Origin: Gemmatimonadota bacterium | Lineage (GTDB): Bacteria; Latescibacterota; UBA2968 | Length of the DNA stretch: 10,746 nucleotides | Assembly: GCA_002714465.1 (NCBI GenBank) | Contig: PAXL01000048.1 | Coordinates: 96,073-106,818 of the forward strand | Reading direction: 5' to 3' | Part shown: one piece after another, positions 5,830-10,746 of the stretch | Numbering within the stretch: position 1 is the stretch's first letter | How the letters are laid out: the number at the start of each line of letters is the position of its first letter | Program-made: the position numbers and the translations under genes | Notes under the pieces: generated by a model | What the model was told of the DNA's origin: nothing | The model's input: the letters and a program-made list of their open reading frames with translations, nothing else | Database searches by the model: none

Positions 5830-8694
5830 ATGCAGAATAAGGCAAACGAACTCGAAAGACGGCTGCGCGAGGCGGTTGAGGGTGAGGTGCGATTTGACCA
5901 GTTGTCTCGGATCCTCTACAGCACAGATGCCAGTATGTATCAGATCGAGCCGGTGGGAGTGCTGCTTCCCAAATCGCGAGCGGACACAATCGCTGCCATA
6001 CAGATCGCACGGGACATGGATGTGGCCGTCATCCCCCGGGGAGGAGGCACTGGTCTGGCAGGCCAGACTGTCGGCAAGGCCTTGATCATCGACTTCTCCA
6101 AGTATCTGAACGAGATCCTCGAACTCAACGTCGATGAACGGTGGGTGCGTGTACAGCCTGGTGTCGTTCTGGATGAACTTAACGCCTATCTGAAGCCGCA
6201 CGGGCTTCATTTCGCACCGGATGTTGCGACGAGTAGCCGTGCGAACGTGGGTGGCATGATCTCAAACAACTCCGCTGGTGCGCATTCAGTGAAGTATGGG
6301 AAGACCATCGATCACGTTCTCGAACTCGAGGTCGTCCTGACGGATGGCTCAGTGTGCACATGGGGCGAGATGACGGCCGAGCAGGTCCGGGATCGTGTCG
6401 AGCAGAAGAATCTTGAAGGCCAGATCTTCCGCGAGGTAATCCGGCTCTCGCGAACCCACCGGGACGAGATCCTCGAACGATACCCGAAGGTGTTGAGGCG
6501 GGTCGGAGGATACAACTTGGACGCCTTCATCGACAACAAGCCATTTAATATGAGCCGGATGGTGGTTGGTTCTGAAGGCACGCTAGTCGCCGTAACTGAA
6601 GCGAAGGTGAACCTGGAAGCCCTGCCGAAGACCAAAGCCCTCGGCGTGATCCAGTTTGGCGGTCTGGTCGAATCGATGGAGGCCGTGGCGCCGATCCTGG
6701 AAACGACTCCTGCCGCGGTCGAGTTGATCGATAAGATGATCCTTGACCAAACGAAGGGGAATCCGGAGCTGTCCAAGCAGAGAGCTTGGGTCGAAGGAGA
6801 TCCGGAGGCCATACTTGTTGTTGAATATTATGCTGATAGTCTCGACGAGATTGAGCTGAAGCTCAAAGCGCTCGAGCAACTTATGGCGAGCAAGGGGCTA
6901 GGCTACGGTTTCCTTCGTGCCATTTCGCCGGATGAGCAGAACAACGTCTGGAATGTCCGCAAAGCCGGGCTCGGATTGCTTATGGGCATCTTGGGGGATG
7001 CAAAGCCTGTGGCGTTTGTCGAGGATGCGGCGGTCGATCCAGAGTTGCTGCCCGAGTACATCGCCGAGTTCGAGCGCATTGTTCGGTCACACAACACGAC
7101 GGCGGGCTACTATGCGCACGCGAGCGTAGGGCTGCTGCACATTCGTCCCGTGGTGAATCTAAAGTCACCTGATGGTGTTGCCCAGATGCGGTCGATCGCG
7201 GAAGACGTTCGCGATCTGGTCCTCAAGTATGGCGGCGCCATGAGCGGGGAGCACGGTGACGGGCTAGTGCGGAGTTGTTGGAACGAGCAGATGTTCGGAA
7301 GTCAGCTTTATGGCGCCTTCCGAGAGGTAAAGTGCGCATTCGATCCAAACGGTTTGATGAATCCAGGAAAGATCGTCGATGCACCGATGATGACGGAGAA
7401 CCTGCGGATCGGACCGCACTACCGCGCCGAAGAACCGCAGACACACTTCGACTTCTCTTCGCAAGGCGGCTTTTCGCGTGCGATCGAGATGTGTAACGGG
7501 GTCGGGCAATGCCGAAAAAAACTCGTCGGGACGATGTGCCCCTCCTACATGGCGACCCTCGACGAAGCGGATACGACGCGGGGTCGTGCGAACACTCTAC
7601 GTGCTGCAATATCAGGCGAGCTTCCTGGGGGCGTCACGGACGAGGCCGTTTACAAGGCACTAGATCTCTGCCTCGAATGCAAAGCCTGCAAGTCCGAGTG
7701 CCCGTCGAACGTAGACATGGCGAAACTCAAGTACGAGTTTGTCGCGCAGTATTACGAGAAGCACGGCCGGCCGCTACGTGCTTGGCTGTTCGGGAACATC
7801 GAGATGATCAACAGGCTAGGTTGCCTGTTTGCACCGGTCTCGAACTGGATTGCCGGTGCGGCGCCATCCAGAGTGATGATGGATTGGCTCGGCATTGCGC
7901 CGGAGCGTGATTTGCCGCCATTCGCACGACGTACTTTCGAAAGATGGTTCGGCCGTCGACACGGGCTCACTGCGAACAAGAAGATCGCGCTGTTTGCCGA
8001 TACCTATCTCAACTACAACTACCCGTCGATTGGGCAGTCGGCTACAGAGATCTTCGAAGCGGCCGGCCATGAGGTTCTGCTTGCAGAGAAGAGATGCTGT
8101 GGTAGGCCTATGCTGAGTGGAGGAATGATCTCCGAAGTGAAACAGAACGCCGTCTACAACGTCGAGCGACTCAGTGAATATGCCAGAGACGGATACGCGA
8201 TCGTGGGATTCGAGCCGAGCTGTGTATCTATGCTGACGGACGACTATCCGGATCTGATCCCAGGCGAAACGACGTCGGTTGTGGCTAGGAATTCATACAC
8301 CTTCGAGAGCTATCTGTCGAAGCTGCACAAGGAAGGCGAGCTTGACATCGACTTCTCGGATGCAGAGAAGACGCTCCTAGTTCATGGACACTGCCACCAG
8401 AAGGCGCTGTGGGGGATCGGTCCCTCTCTCGACGTCTTGAATCTGCCGCCTGGATACACGGCGACTGCTATCGACTCCGCCTGTTGCGGAATGGCGGGAT
8501 CCTTCGGATACGAGAAGGAACATTACGACATCTCGCTGAAGATCGGTGACCAGCGACTACTGAGCGCCGTGCGGGAGGCGCCAGACCACGTGGAGATCGT
8601 TGCTGCCGGATTGTCATGTCGTGAACAGATCGGGCAGACCACAGGGAAGACTGCACGCCACCCCGCAGAAGTACTGAGGGAAGCGCTGGTGTGA
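5830..8694 (+). CDS. FAD-binding / 4Fe-4S D-2-hydroxyacid dehydrogenase fusion (GlcD-GlcF / YdiJ-like)
   Basis: A ~954-residue flavoprotein and iron-sulphur fusion of the D-lactate/glycolate/D-2-hydroxyglutarate dehydrogenase group, which oxidises a 2-hydroxyacid and passes electrons to the respiratory chain. The N-terminal half has the FAD loop PRGGGTGLAGQ (~68-78), NVGGMISNNSAGAHS (~140-155) and GEHGDG (473-478) of the VAO/PCMH fold. Two ferredoxin-like clusters follow: Cys555, Cys561, Cys570, then Cys614, Cys617, Cys620, Cys624. The C-terminal part has two CCG motifs (Cys756-757 and Cys885-886) plus Cys798 and Cys855, as in GlcF and heterodisulphide-reductase-like subunits. No membrane segment is seen. 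An in-frame GTG at 5797 lies inside the palindrome and has no good ribosome binding site. GGAG at 5821-5824 fits the ATG at 5830, which I chose. It overlaps acylphosphatase by GTGA. The substrate cannot be set from sequence alone. Confidence 0.9.
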   Translation: MQNKANELERRLREAVEGEVRFDQLSRILYSTDASMYQIEPVGVLLPKSRADTIAAIQIARDMDVAVIPRGGGTGLAGQTVGKALIIDFSKYLNEILELNVDERWVRVQPGVVLDELNAYLKPHGLHFAPDVATSSRANVGGMISNNSAGAHSVKYGKTIDHVLELEVVLTDGSVCTWGEMTAEQVRDRVEQKNLEGQIFREVIRLSRTHRDEILERYPKVLRRVGGYNLDAFIDNKPFNMSRMVVGSEGTLVAVTEAKVNLEALPKTKALGVIQFGGLVESMEAVAPILETTPAAVELIDKMILDQTKGNPELSKQRAWVEGDPEAILVVEYYADSLDEIELKLKALEQLMASKGLGYGFLRAISPDEQNNVWNVRKAGLGLLMGILGDAKPVAFVEDAAVDPELLPEYIAEFERIVRSHNTTAGYYAHASVGLLHIRPVVNLKSPDGVAQMRSIAEDVRDLVLKYGGAMSGEHGDGLVRSCWNEQMFGSQLYGAFREVKCAFDPNGLMNPGKIVDAPMMTENLRIGPHYRAEEPQTHFDFSSQGGFSRAIEMCNGVGQCRKKLVGTMCPSYMATLDEADTTRGRANTLRAAISGELPGGVTDEAVYKALDLCLECKACKSECPSNVDMAKLKYEFVAQYYEKHGRPLRAWLFGNIEMINRLGCLFAPVSNWIAGAAPSRVMMDWLGIAPERDLPPFARRTFERWFGRRHGLTANKKIALFADTYLNYNYPSIGQSATEIFEAAGHEVLLAEKRCCGRPMLSGGMISEVKQNAVYNVERLSEYARDGYAIVGFEPSCVSMLTDDYPDLIPGETTSVVARNSYTFESYLSKLHKEGELDIDFSDAEKTLLVHGHCHQKALWGIGPSLDVLNLPPGYTATAIDSACCGMAGSFGYEKEHYDISLKIGDQRLLSAVREAPDHVEIVAAGLSCREQIGQTTGKTARHPAEVLREALV

Positions 8695-8975
8695 ACGGCC
8701 GAGTCCGCCAGCGTCTCGTCGTGAGTGGACGAGTTCAGGGCGTCGGGTACAGGTACTTCACGCAGCGGGAAGCACACACCCTGGGCTTGGGTGGCTTTGT
8801 CAAAAACCTCCCGAACGGGAACGTCCAGCTGGAAGCAGAGGGAACTGCGGAGAAACTCTTGGCCTTGGCCGCAGCCTTGAGGCAAGGCCCATCATTGTCT
8901 CGAGTCGACGGAATTCAGGTCTCGGACGTCCCGCCTCGAAACGATCTCGAAGAACGGTTCATCATCACAGGCTGA
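8691..8975 (+). CDS. acyP: Acylphosphatase
   Basis: A 94-residue cytoplasmic enzyme that hydrolyses acyl phosphates such as acetyl phosphate and 1,3-bisphosphoglycerate. The signature [11 protein letters not shown] carries the phosphate-binding Arg21, and [17 protein letters not shown] carries the catalytic Asn39. Length and order match the family closely. The GTG start at 8691 overlaps the dehydrogenase stop (GTGA), with GAGGGA several bases upstream, so the two genes are likely translationally coupled. apt follows after 13 bp. The link with a hydroxyacid dehydrogenase may be no more than co-transcription of housekeeping genes. Confidence 0.95.
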   Translation: MNGRVRQRLVVSGRVQGVGYRYFTQREAHTLGLGGFVKNLPNGNVQLEAEGTAEKLLALAAALRQGPSLSRVDGIQVSDVPPRNDLEERFIITG

Positions 8976-8988
8976 CGATTGGAGTACA

Positions 8989-9501
8989 ATGGATCTGAAT
9001 GACCATATCCGCGATATCCCCGATTTCCCGAAGCCAGGGATCACGTTCAAGGATATCACGCCGCTTCTCGGGCACGCCGGGGCATTCGATGCCTCTATTC
9101 TCGAGCTTGCCCAACCCTACCGGGGTTCATCGATCGATGCGGTCGTCGGGATCGAATCCAGAGGCTTTATTTTCGGCGCCGCCGTCGCTCGAGAGCTCGG
9201 CACCGGATTCGTCCCGATTCGTAAGCCAGGAAAACTGCCGGCGGATACGATATCCGTTTCGTATCAGCTCGAGTATGGGGAGGATACCGTCGAGATTCAT
9301 CGGGACGCACTTCGGGCAGGCCAGAGCGTTCTCTTGATCGACGATGTCCTGGCGACAGGCGGCACGATGGCTGCCGCAGTCGACTTGGTGCAGAAGACTG
9401 GTGCTGAGATCGCGGGGGTCGTCTTTCTCGTTGAGTTGTCCTTCCTGAATGGACGCGATAAGCTCAAAGGGCAGGCGATACACTCCGTGCTGACCTATTA
9501 G
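8989..9501 (+). CDS. apt: Adenine phosphoribosyltransferase
   Basis: A purine salvage enzyme converting adenine and PRPP to AMP and pyrophosphate in the cytoplasm. The 170-residue length is typical. The N-terminal [18 protein letters not shown] is the family hallmark. [10 protein letters not shown] (54-63), [10 protein letters not shown] (75-84) and the PRPP-binding [13 protein letters not shown] (115-127) are all intact. The ATG at 8989 has GGAG 5 nt upstream. It is the last gene of the dehydrogenase-acyP-apt run. No classical terminator follows before the tRNA promoter at about 9514, so some read-through into the tRNA locus is possible. Confidence 0.96.
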   Translation: MDLNDHIRDIPDFPKPGITFKDITPLLGHAGAFDASILELAQPYRGSSIDAVVGIESRGFIFGAAVARELGTGFVPIRKPGKLPADTISVSYQLEYGEDTVEIHRDALRAGQSVLLIDDVLATGGTMAAAVDLVQKTGAEIAGVVFLVELSFLNGRDKLKGQAIHSVLTY

Positions 9502-9506
9502 AATTC

Positions 9507-9542
9507 GGTCAAGTTGACCCTCCGATAGCACGCTTATATATT
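9507..9542 (+). promoter_or_regulatory. Sigma70-type promoter of the tRNA-Arg locus
   Basis: TTGACC (9514-9519) and TATATT (9537-9542) are close to the consensus -35 and -10 boxes, with ideal 17-bp spacing. Transcription should start around 9549-9551, immediately before the first base of the tRNA 5' half at 9552, as expected for a bacterial tRNA promoter. The -35 box is one arm of a perfect palindrome, GGTCAAGTTGACC (9507-9519), whose meaning is unknown. The broken tRNA cannot be made from this promoter, but the intact tRNA-Arg at 9699 lies downstream with no terminator between. Confidence 0.72.
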
Positions 9543-9551
9543 CATCTTTAA

Positions 9552-9589
9552 GCCCCTGTAGCTAAGTGGATAGAGTAGCGGATTCCTAA
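9552..9589 (+). pseudogene. 5' half of an interrupted tRNA-Arg(CCT), positions 1-38
   Basis: The sequence fits canonical tRNA positions 1 to 38 with exact spacing: acceptor strand GCCCCTG, TA, D arm GCTA/GAGT with an 8-nt loop AGTGGATA, anticodon-stem strand GCGGA (9578-9582) and anticodon loop TTCCTAA (9583-9589) with anticodon CCT. Directly after the loop the tRNA pattern stops; there is no pairing 3' strand, T arm or acceptor end in the next 100 bases. The missing part appears at 10486-10535. The acceptor strand differs from that of the intact tRNA at 9699, so it is not a simple local duplication of it. Confidence 0.72.
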
Positions 9590-9664
9590 ATTGCTGAAGA
9601 GGTAGGCGGGGGGTGGATTTACGCGGTTTTCTGGACATTGCGTATCCAGAATTGTCTGAAATGT

Positions 9665-9696
9665 GGATGAGGTTTTGGATGAGATTGGATGAAATT
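9665..9696 (+). repeat. Three GGRTGARRTT repeats immediately 5' of the tRNA
   Basis: Direct copies GGATGAGGTT (9665-9674), GGATGAGATT (9677-9686) and GGATGAAATT (9687-9696) end two bases before the tRNA. Together with the preceding CCAGAATTGTCTGAAAT they form a segment (about 9646-9696) that aligns imperfectly with 9891-9933 on the other side of the tRNA and hairpin. The 10-12 bp spacing places copies on the same face of the helix. Confidence 0.65.
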
Positions 9697-9698
9697 AT

Positions 9699-9775
9699 GC
9701 TCTCGTAGCTCAGCTGGATAGAGCGCGTGATTCCTAATCACGAGGTCACAGGTTCGAGTCCTGTCGGGAGCACCA
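9699..9775 (+). tRNA. tRNA-Arg (anticodon CCT)
   Basis: A complete 77-nt tRNA with encoded CCA. The acceptor stem GCTCTCG/CGGGAGC is fully paired with one U-G, followed by discriminator A and CCA (9773-9775). The D arm is GCTC/GAGC around AGCTGGATA. The anticodon arm is CGTGA-TTCCTAA-TCACG with anticodon CCT, reading AGG codons. The T arm has the TTCGAGT loop. No promoter is evident directly upstream. The nearest good one is at 9514-9542, ahead of the broken tRNA, which would give a leader of about 150 nt. A strong terminator follows at 9798. Confidence 0.96.
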
Positions 9776-9792
9776 CTCACCATCATCTCACC
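9776..9792 (-). repeat. Inverted GGTGAG repeats immediately 3' of the tRNA
   Basis: Directly after the tRNA CCA, CTCACC (9776-9781) and ATCATCTCACC (9782-9792) read on the minus strand as GGTGAGATGAT followed by GGTGAG. This is the same motif as the plus-strand copies at 9910-9931, so the terminator hairpin between them is flanked by an imperfect inverted repeat. Confidence 0.55.
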
Positions 9793-9797
9793 TTCCC

Positions 9798-9847
9798 AAA
9801 AAGCCAGAAACTCTCTTATTTATAAGGGTTTCCGGCTTTTTCTGTTT
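9798..9847 (+). terminator. Strong (potentially bidirectional) terminator after the tRNA
   Basis: AAAAAGCC (9798-9805) pairs with GGCTTTTT (9834-9841). After a single mismatch, GAAAC pairs with GTTTC and an inner CTTA/TAAG extends the stem. The T-run with TTTT further on ends plus-strand transcripts, and the A-run on the 5' side would serve the minus strand. It should end the tRNA-Arg transcript and isolate it from the Nudix gene. Confidence 0.87.
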
Positions 9848-9909
9848 TAGGTTCTCGAGGATTTTGGGTGTTAAAAGCATTCAGAAACGTCCAGAAACGA
9901 CTGAAATTT

Positions 9910-9931
9910 GGGTGAGATTATGGGTGAGATT
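9910..9931 (+). repeat. Two GGGTGAGATT direct repeats upstream of the Nudix gene
   Basis: Two identical copies at 9910-9919 and 9922-9931 are spaced 12 bp, like the pair at 9665 and 9677. The preceding bases CCAGAAACGACTGAAAT (9891-9907) correspond to CCAGAATTGTCTGAAAT (9646-9662), giving imperfect direct repeats around the tRNA-terminator block. No open reading frame or promoter is clear in 9848-9970. Confidence 0.65.
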
Positions 9932-9987
9932 ATCCTCCAATGGCTTAGCCGGACGGTGAAGTCAAGAAAAGTTAAGAGGGAGGCTTG

Positions 9988-10416
9988 ATGCCCAAGAAAC
10001 AGATTGCAGTTGTAGGTGCTGTCTTCAGGCGAGATGGACGGTTATTGTTAGCACAGCGATCATCAGGTCATCTGGCTGGAATGTGGGAATTCCCGGGTGG
10101 GAAGATAGAAGATGGCGAGACCCCACAGGAGTCTTTAGCTCGGGAGCTGAAGGAAGAGCTGGGTGTCAAGGCTGAGATTGGTGAATTCGTTGCTGATACC
10201 GTTTTTGAGTACGAGCAGGTGTCCATACACTTGTCTTGCTTCTGGATCGATTATTATGTCGGGGAGATTGAACCCAGAGAACATTCCCAGATCCAATGGG
10301 TGCTTCCGGAGCAGCTTGCCACGATGAACCTAGCGCCGGCGGACATACCTATCGCTCTATCAATACTGGAGGGTGAAGACAAGGATGGCATTTGCACCGG
10401 GTTTGGAGAAGGGTGA
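9988..10416 (+). CDS. MutT-type Nudix hydrolase (nucleoside triphosphate pyrophosphohydrolase)
   Basis: A 142-residue single-domain Nudix enzyme. Family members close to it hydrolyse oxidised or non-canonical (d)NTPs, such as 8-oxo-dGTP, to monophosphates and so limit mutation. The Nudix box GKIEDGETPQESLARELKEE-LGV matches Gx5Ex7REUxEExGU without exception, and GMWEFPGGK just before it is typical of the MutT/NudG branch. VVGAVFRRDGRLLLAQR forms the usual N-terminal strands. TTG at 9985 is in frame, but AGGGAGG (9977-9983) is better placed for the ATG at 9988. The gene lies alone, inside the DNA that separates the two tRNA halves, about 140 bp after the tRNA terminator. Its base composition looks slightly more AT-rich than the apt operon. 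Exact substrate is undetermined, so no symbol is given. Confidence 0.92.
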   Translation: MPKKQIAVVGAVFRRDGRLLLAQRSSGHLAGMWEFPGGKIEDGETPQESLARELKEELGVKAEIGEFVADTVFEYEQVSIHLSCFWIDYYVGEIEPREHSQIQWVLPEQLATMNLAPADIPIALSILEGEDKDGICTGFGEG

Positions 10417-10485
10417 AGAGATCAAGAACGACCGACCGATATCTGTTAATTGATTGTAGATCAATTCATTATGCGAACTGATTGA

Positions 10486-10535
10486 ACAGGTTTCTGATCC
10501 ATTGGTCGTGTGTTCGAATTTCGCCAGGGGAACCA
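10486..10535 (+). pseudogene. 3' part of an interrupted tRNA-Arg, positions 27-76
   Basis: Fifty bases fit canonical tRNA positions 27-76 with exact spacing: ACAGG, a 7-nt loop TTTCTGA, TCCAT, variable loop TGGTC, T arm around TTCGAAT (10513-10519), acceptor strand CAGGGGA, then A and CCA (10533-10535). CAGGGGA pairs with the acceptor strand of the 5' half at 9552 in six of seven positions (G1-A72 fails). TCCAT pairs with the 5' half's GCGGA in three Watson-Crick pairs and one G-U. The T stem is poor, with a U-U and two G-U pairs, and the loop would now read TCT. This indicates decay. Bases 5' of 10486 do not form a good D arm or acceptor strand. Confidence 0.66.
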
Positions 10536-10560
10536 AATAAGTGGTTAAACTGATAGGTAT

Positions 10561-10594
10561 GGGAGTCACCTTCGAGGAGGCTCCCGTTTTGTTT
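10561..10594 (+). terminator. Rho-independent terminator downstream of the Nudix gene
   Basis: GGGAGTC (10561-10567) pairs with GGCTCCC (10579-10585 region) with one T-G. An A-A mismatch and CCT/AGG continue the stem to a tight TCG loop. GTTTTGTTT follows. It would end the Nudix transcript about 145 nt past its stop, and before the interruption may have served the original tRNA-Arg, whose 3' end lies 25 bp upstream. Confidence 0.82.
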
Positions 10595-10708
10595 AGGATA
10601 GTATCCAAATGTCAACAATTTCTGGTATTCGCAATTCTTTAAGCCGGGCCGTACCCTTAGGACAACCCAGCAACTGATCACCCGTAACTTGATTCGGAAG
10701 GTGTGACC

Positions 10709-10746
10709 GTGAGCGTGAACGCGACACAGCAGGAGACAAATACGCT
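10709..10746 (+). CDS. Possible start of a further gene (truncated by window edge)
   Basis: A GTG at 10709 opens a frame reading MSVNATQQETNT to the window edge. GGAAGG lies about 7 nt upstream, a good ribosome binding site. Twelve codons are too few to recognise a product. A second in-frame GTG occurs at 10715. Confidence 0.4.
   Translation, partial: MSVNATQQETNT

Larger units (their letters stand above)
10417..10708. other. Gene-free stretch after the Nudix gene
   Basis: This 292-bp, fairly AT-rich stretch contains the 3' part of the broken tRNA (10486-10535) and a terminator (10561-10594). A minus-strand open frame across it translates to GEIRTHDQWIRNL. That peptide is what antisense translation of a tRNA T-arm gives, and it is not a gene. 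From 10595 to 10708 I see no convincing promoter or RNA. Confidence 0.55.

Noticed and set aside
6312..7168. Long minus-strand open frames within the dehydrogenase gene
   Set aside because: They are shadows of a complete, motif-rich coding sequence on the plus strand.
9552..9700. Group I intron in the tRNA-Arg(CCT) anticodon loop
   Set aside because: Group I introns are known in this tRNA in other bacteria, but I could not find the conserved core elements near 9590-9700 or before 10486. The interrupting DNA holds an independent tRNA, a terminator and a Nudix gene, and the 3' exon is decayed.
9552..10535. Functional split tRNA made from two separately transcribed halves
   Set aside because: Mismatches in the acceptor and anticodon stems, a poor T stem, a changed anticodon loop in the 3' part and an intact isoacceptor nearby all favour a fossil.
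10469..10681. 70-codon minus-strand open frame ending GEIRTHDQWIRNLFNQFA
   Set aside because: The EIRTHDQ peptide is the antisense translation of a tRNA T-arm and anticodon region, a known annotation artefact. It pointed me to the tRNA remnant instead.
1..10746. CRISPR array, insertion sequence or transposase
   Set aside because: No regularly spaced identical repeats, no transposase-like or integrase-like protein, and no matched terminal inverted repeats with target duplication were seen on either strand.

Overview
The window looks like chromosomal DNA of a Gram-negative, moderately GC-rich environmental bacterium. GTG starts, clear Shine-Dalgarno sequences, a secreted protein with a cleavable signal peptide and rho-independent terminators all fit this. 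Nothing fixes the phylum; Gemmatimonadota or a similar uncultured lineage is only a guess.

Layout. (1) 1-2449, minus strand: a thioredoxin-type arsenate reductase (arsC) and, separately, a DegT/DnrJ/EryC1/StrS PLP aminotransferase. About 515 bp of apparently non-coding DNA with a terminator lies between them. (2) 2450-2723: an AT-rich divergent promoter region. (3) 2724-5750, plus strand: a compact three-gene unit encoding a C45-type Ntn acyltransferase/hydrolase, an ATGA-overlapping exported protein built of 26-residue LRV/HEAT-like repeats, and a degenerate receiver-domain protein with a long disordered tail. It ends in a strong terminator. (4) 5782-9501, plus strand: a perfect 9-bp-arm palindrome, then a large FAD/4Fe-4S D-2-hydroxyacid dehydrogenase fusion, acylphosphatase and adenine phosphoribosyltransferase (apt), tightly packed. 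(5) 9507-10594: a tRNA locus in pieces. (6) The last 38 bases may open another gene.

Region 5 is the most interesting part. A good sigma70-type promoter leads straight into the 5' half of a tRNA-Arg(CCT) (canonical positions 1-38), which stops at the 3' edge of the anticodon loop. The matching 3' part (positions 27-76, with CCA) appears about 0.9 kb downstream. The two parts complement each other in the acceptor and anticodon stems. The intervening DNA carries a complete, different tRNA-Arg(CCT), a terminator hairpin, iterated GGRTGAGRTT motifs in both orientations, and a MutT-type Nudix gene. I read this as an old insertion into the anticodon loop of a tRNA-Arg gene, carrying a replacement tRNA now apparently driven by the original gene's promoter. 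No integrase is visible.

Functionally, the hydroxyacid dehydrogenase feeds electrons from an unidentified 2-hydroxyacid toward the respiratory chain, while acyP, apt and mutT are small metabolite and nucleotide housekeeping genes. The role of the C45/LRV/pseudo-receiver unit is unknown.
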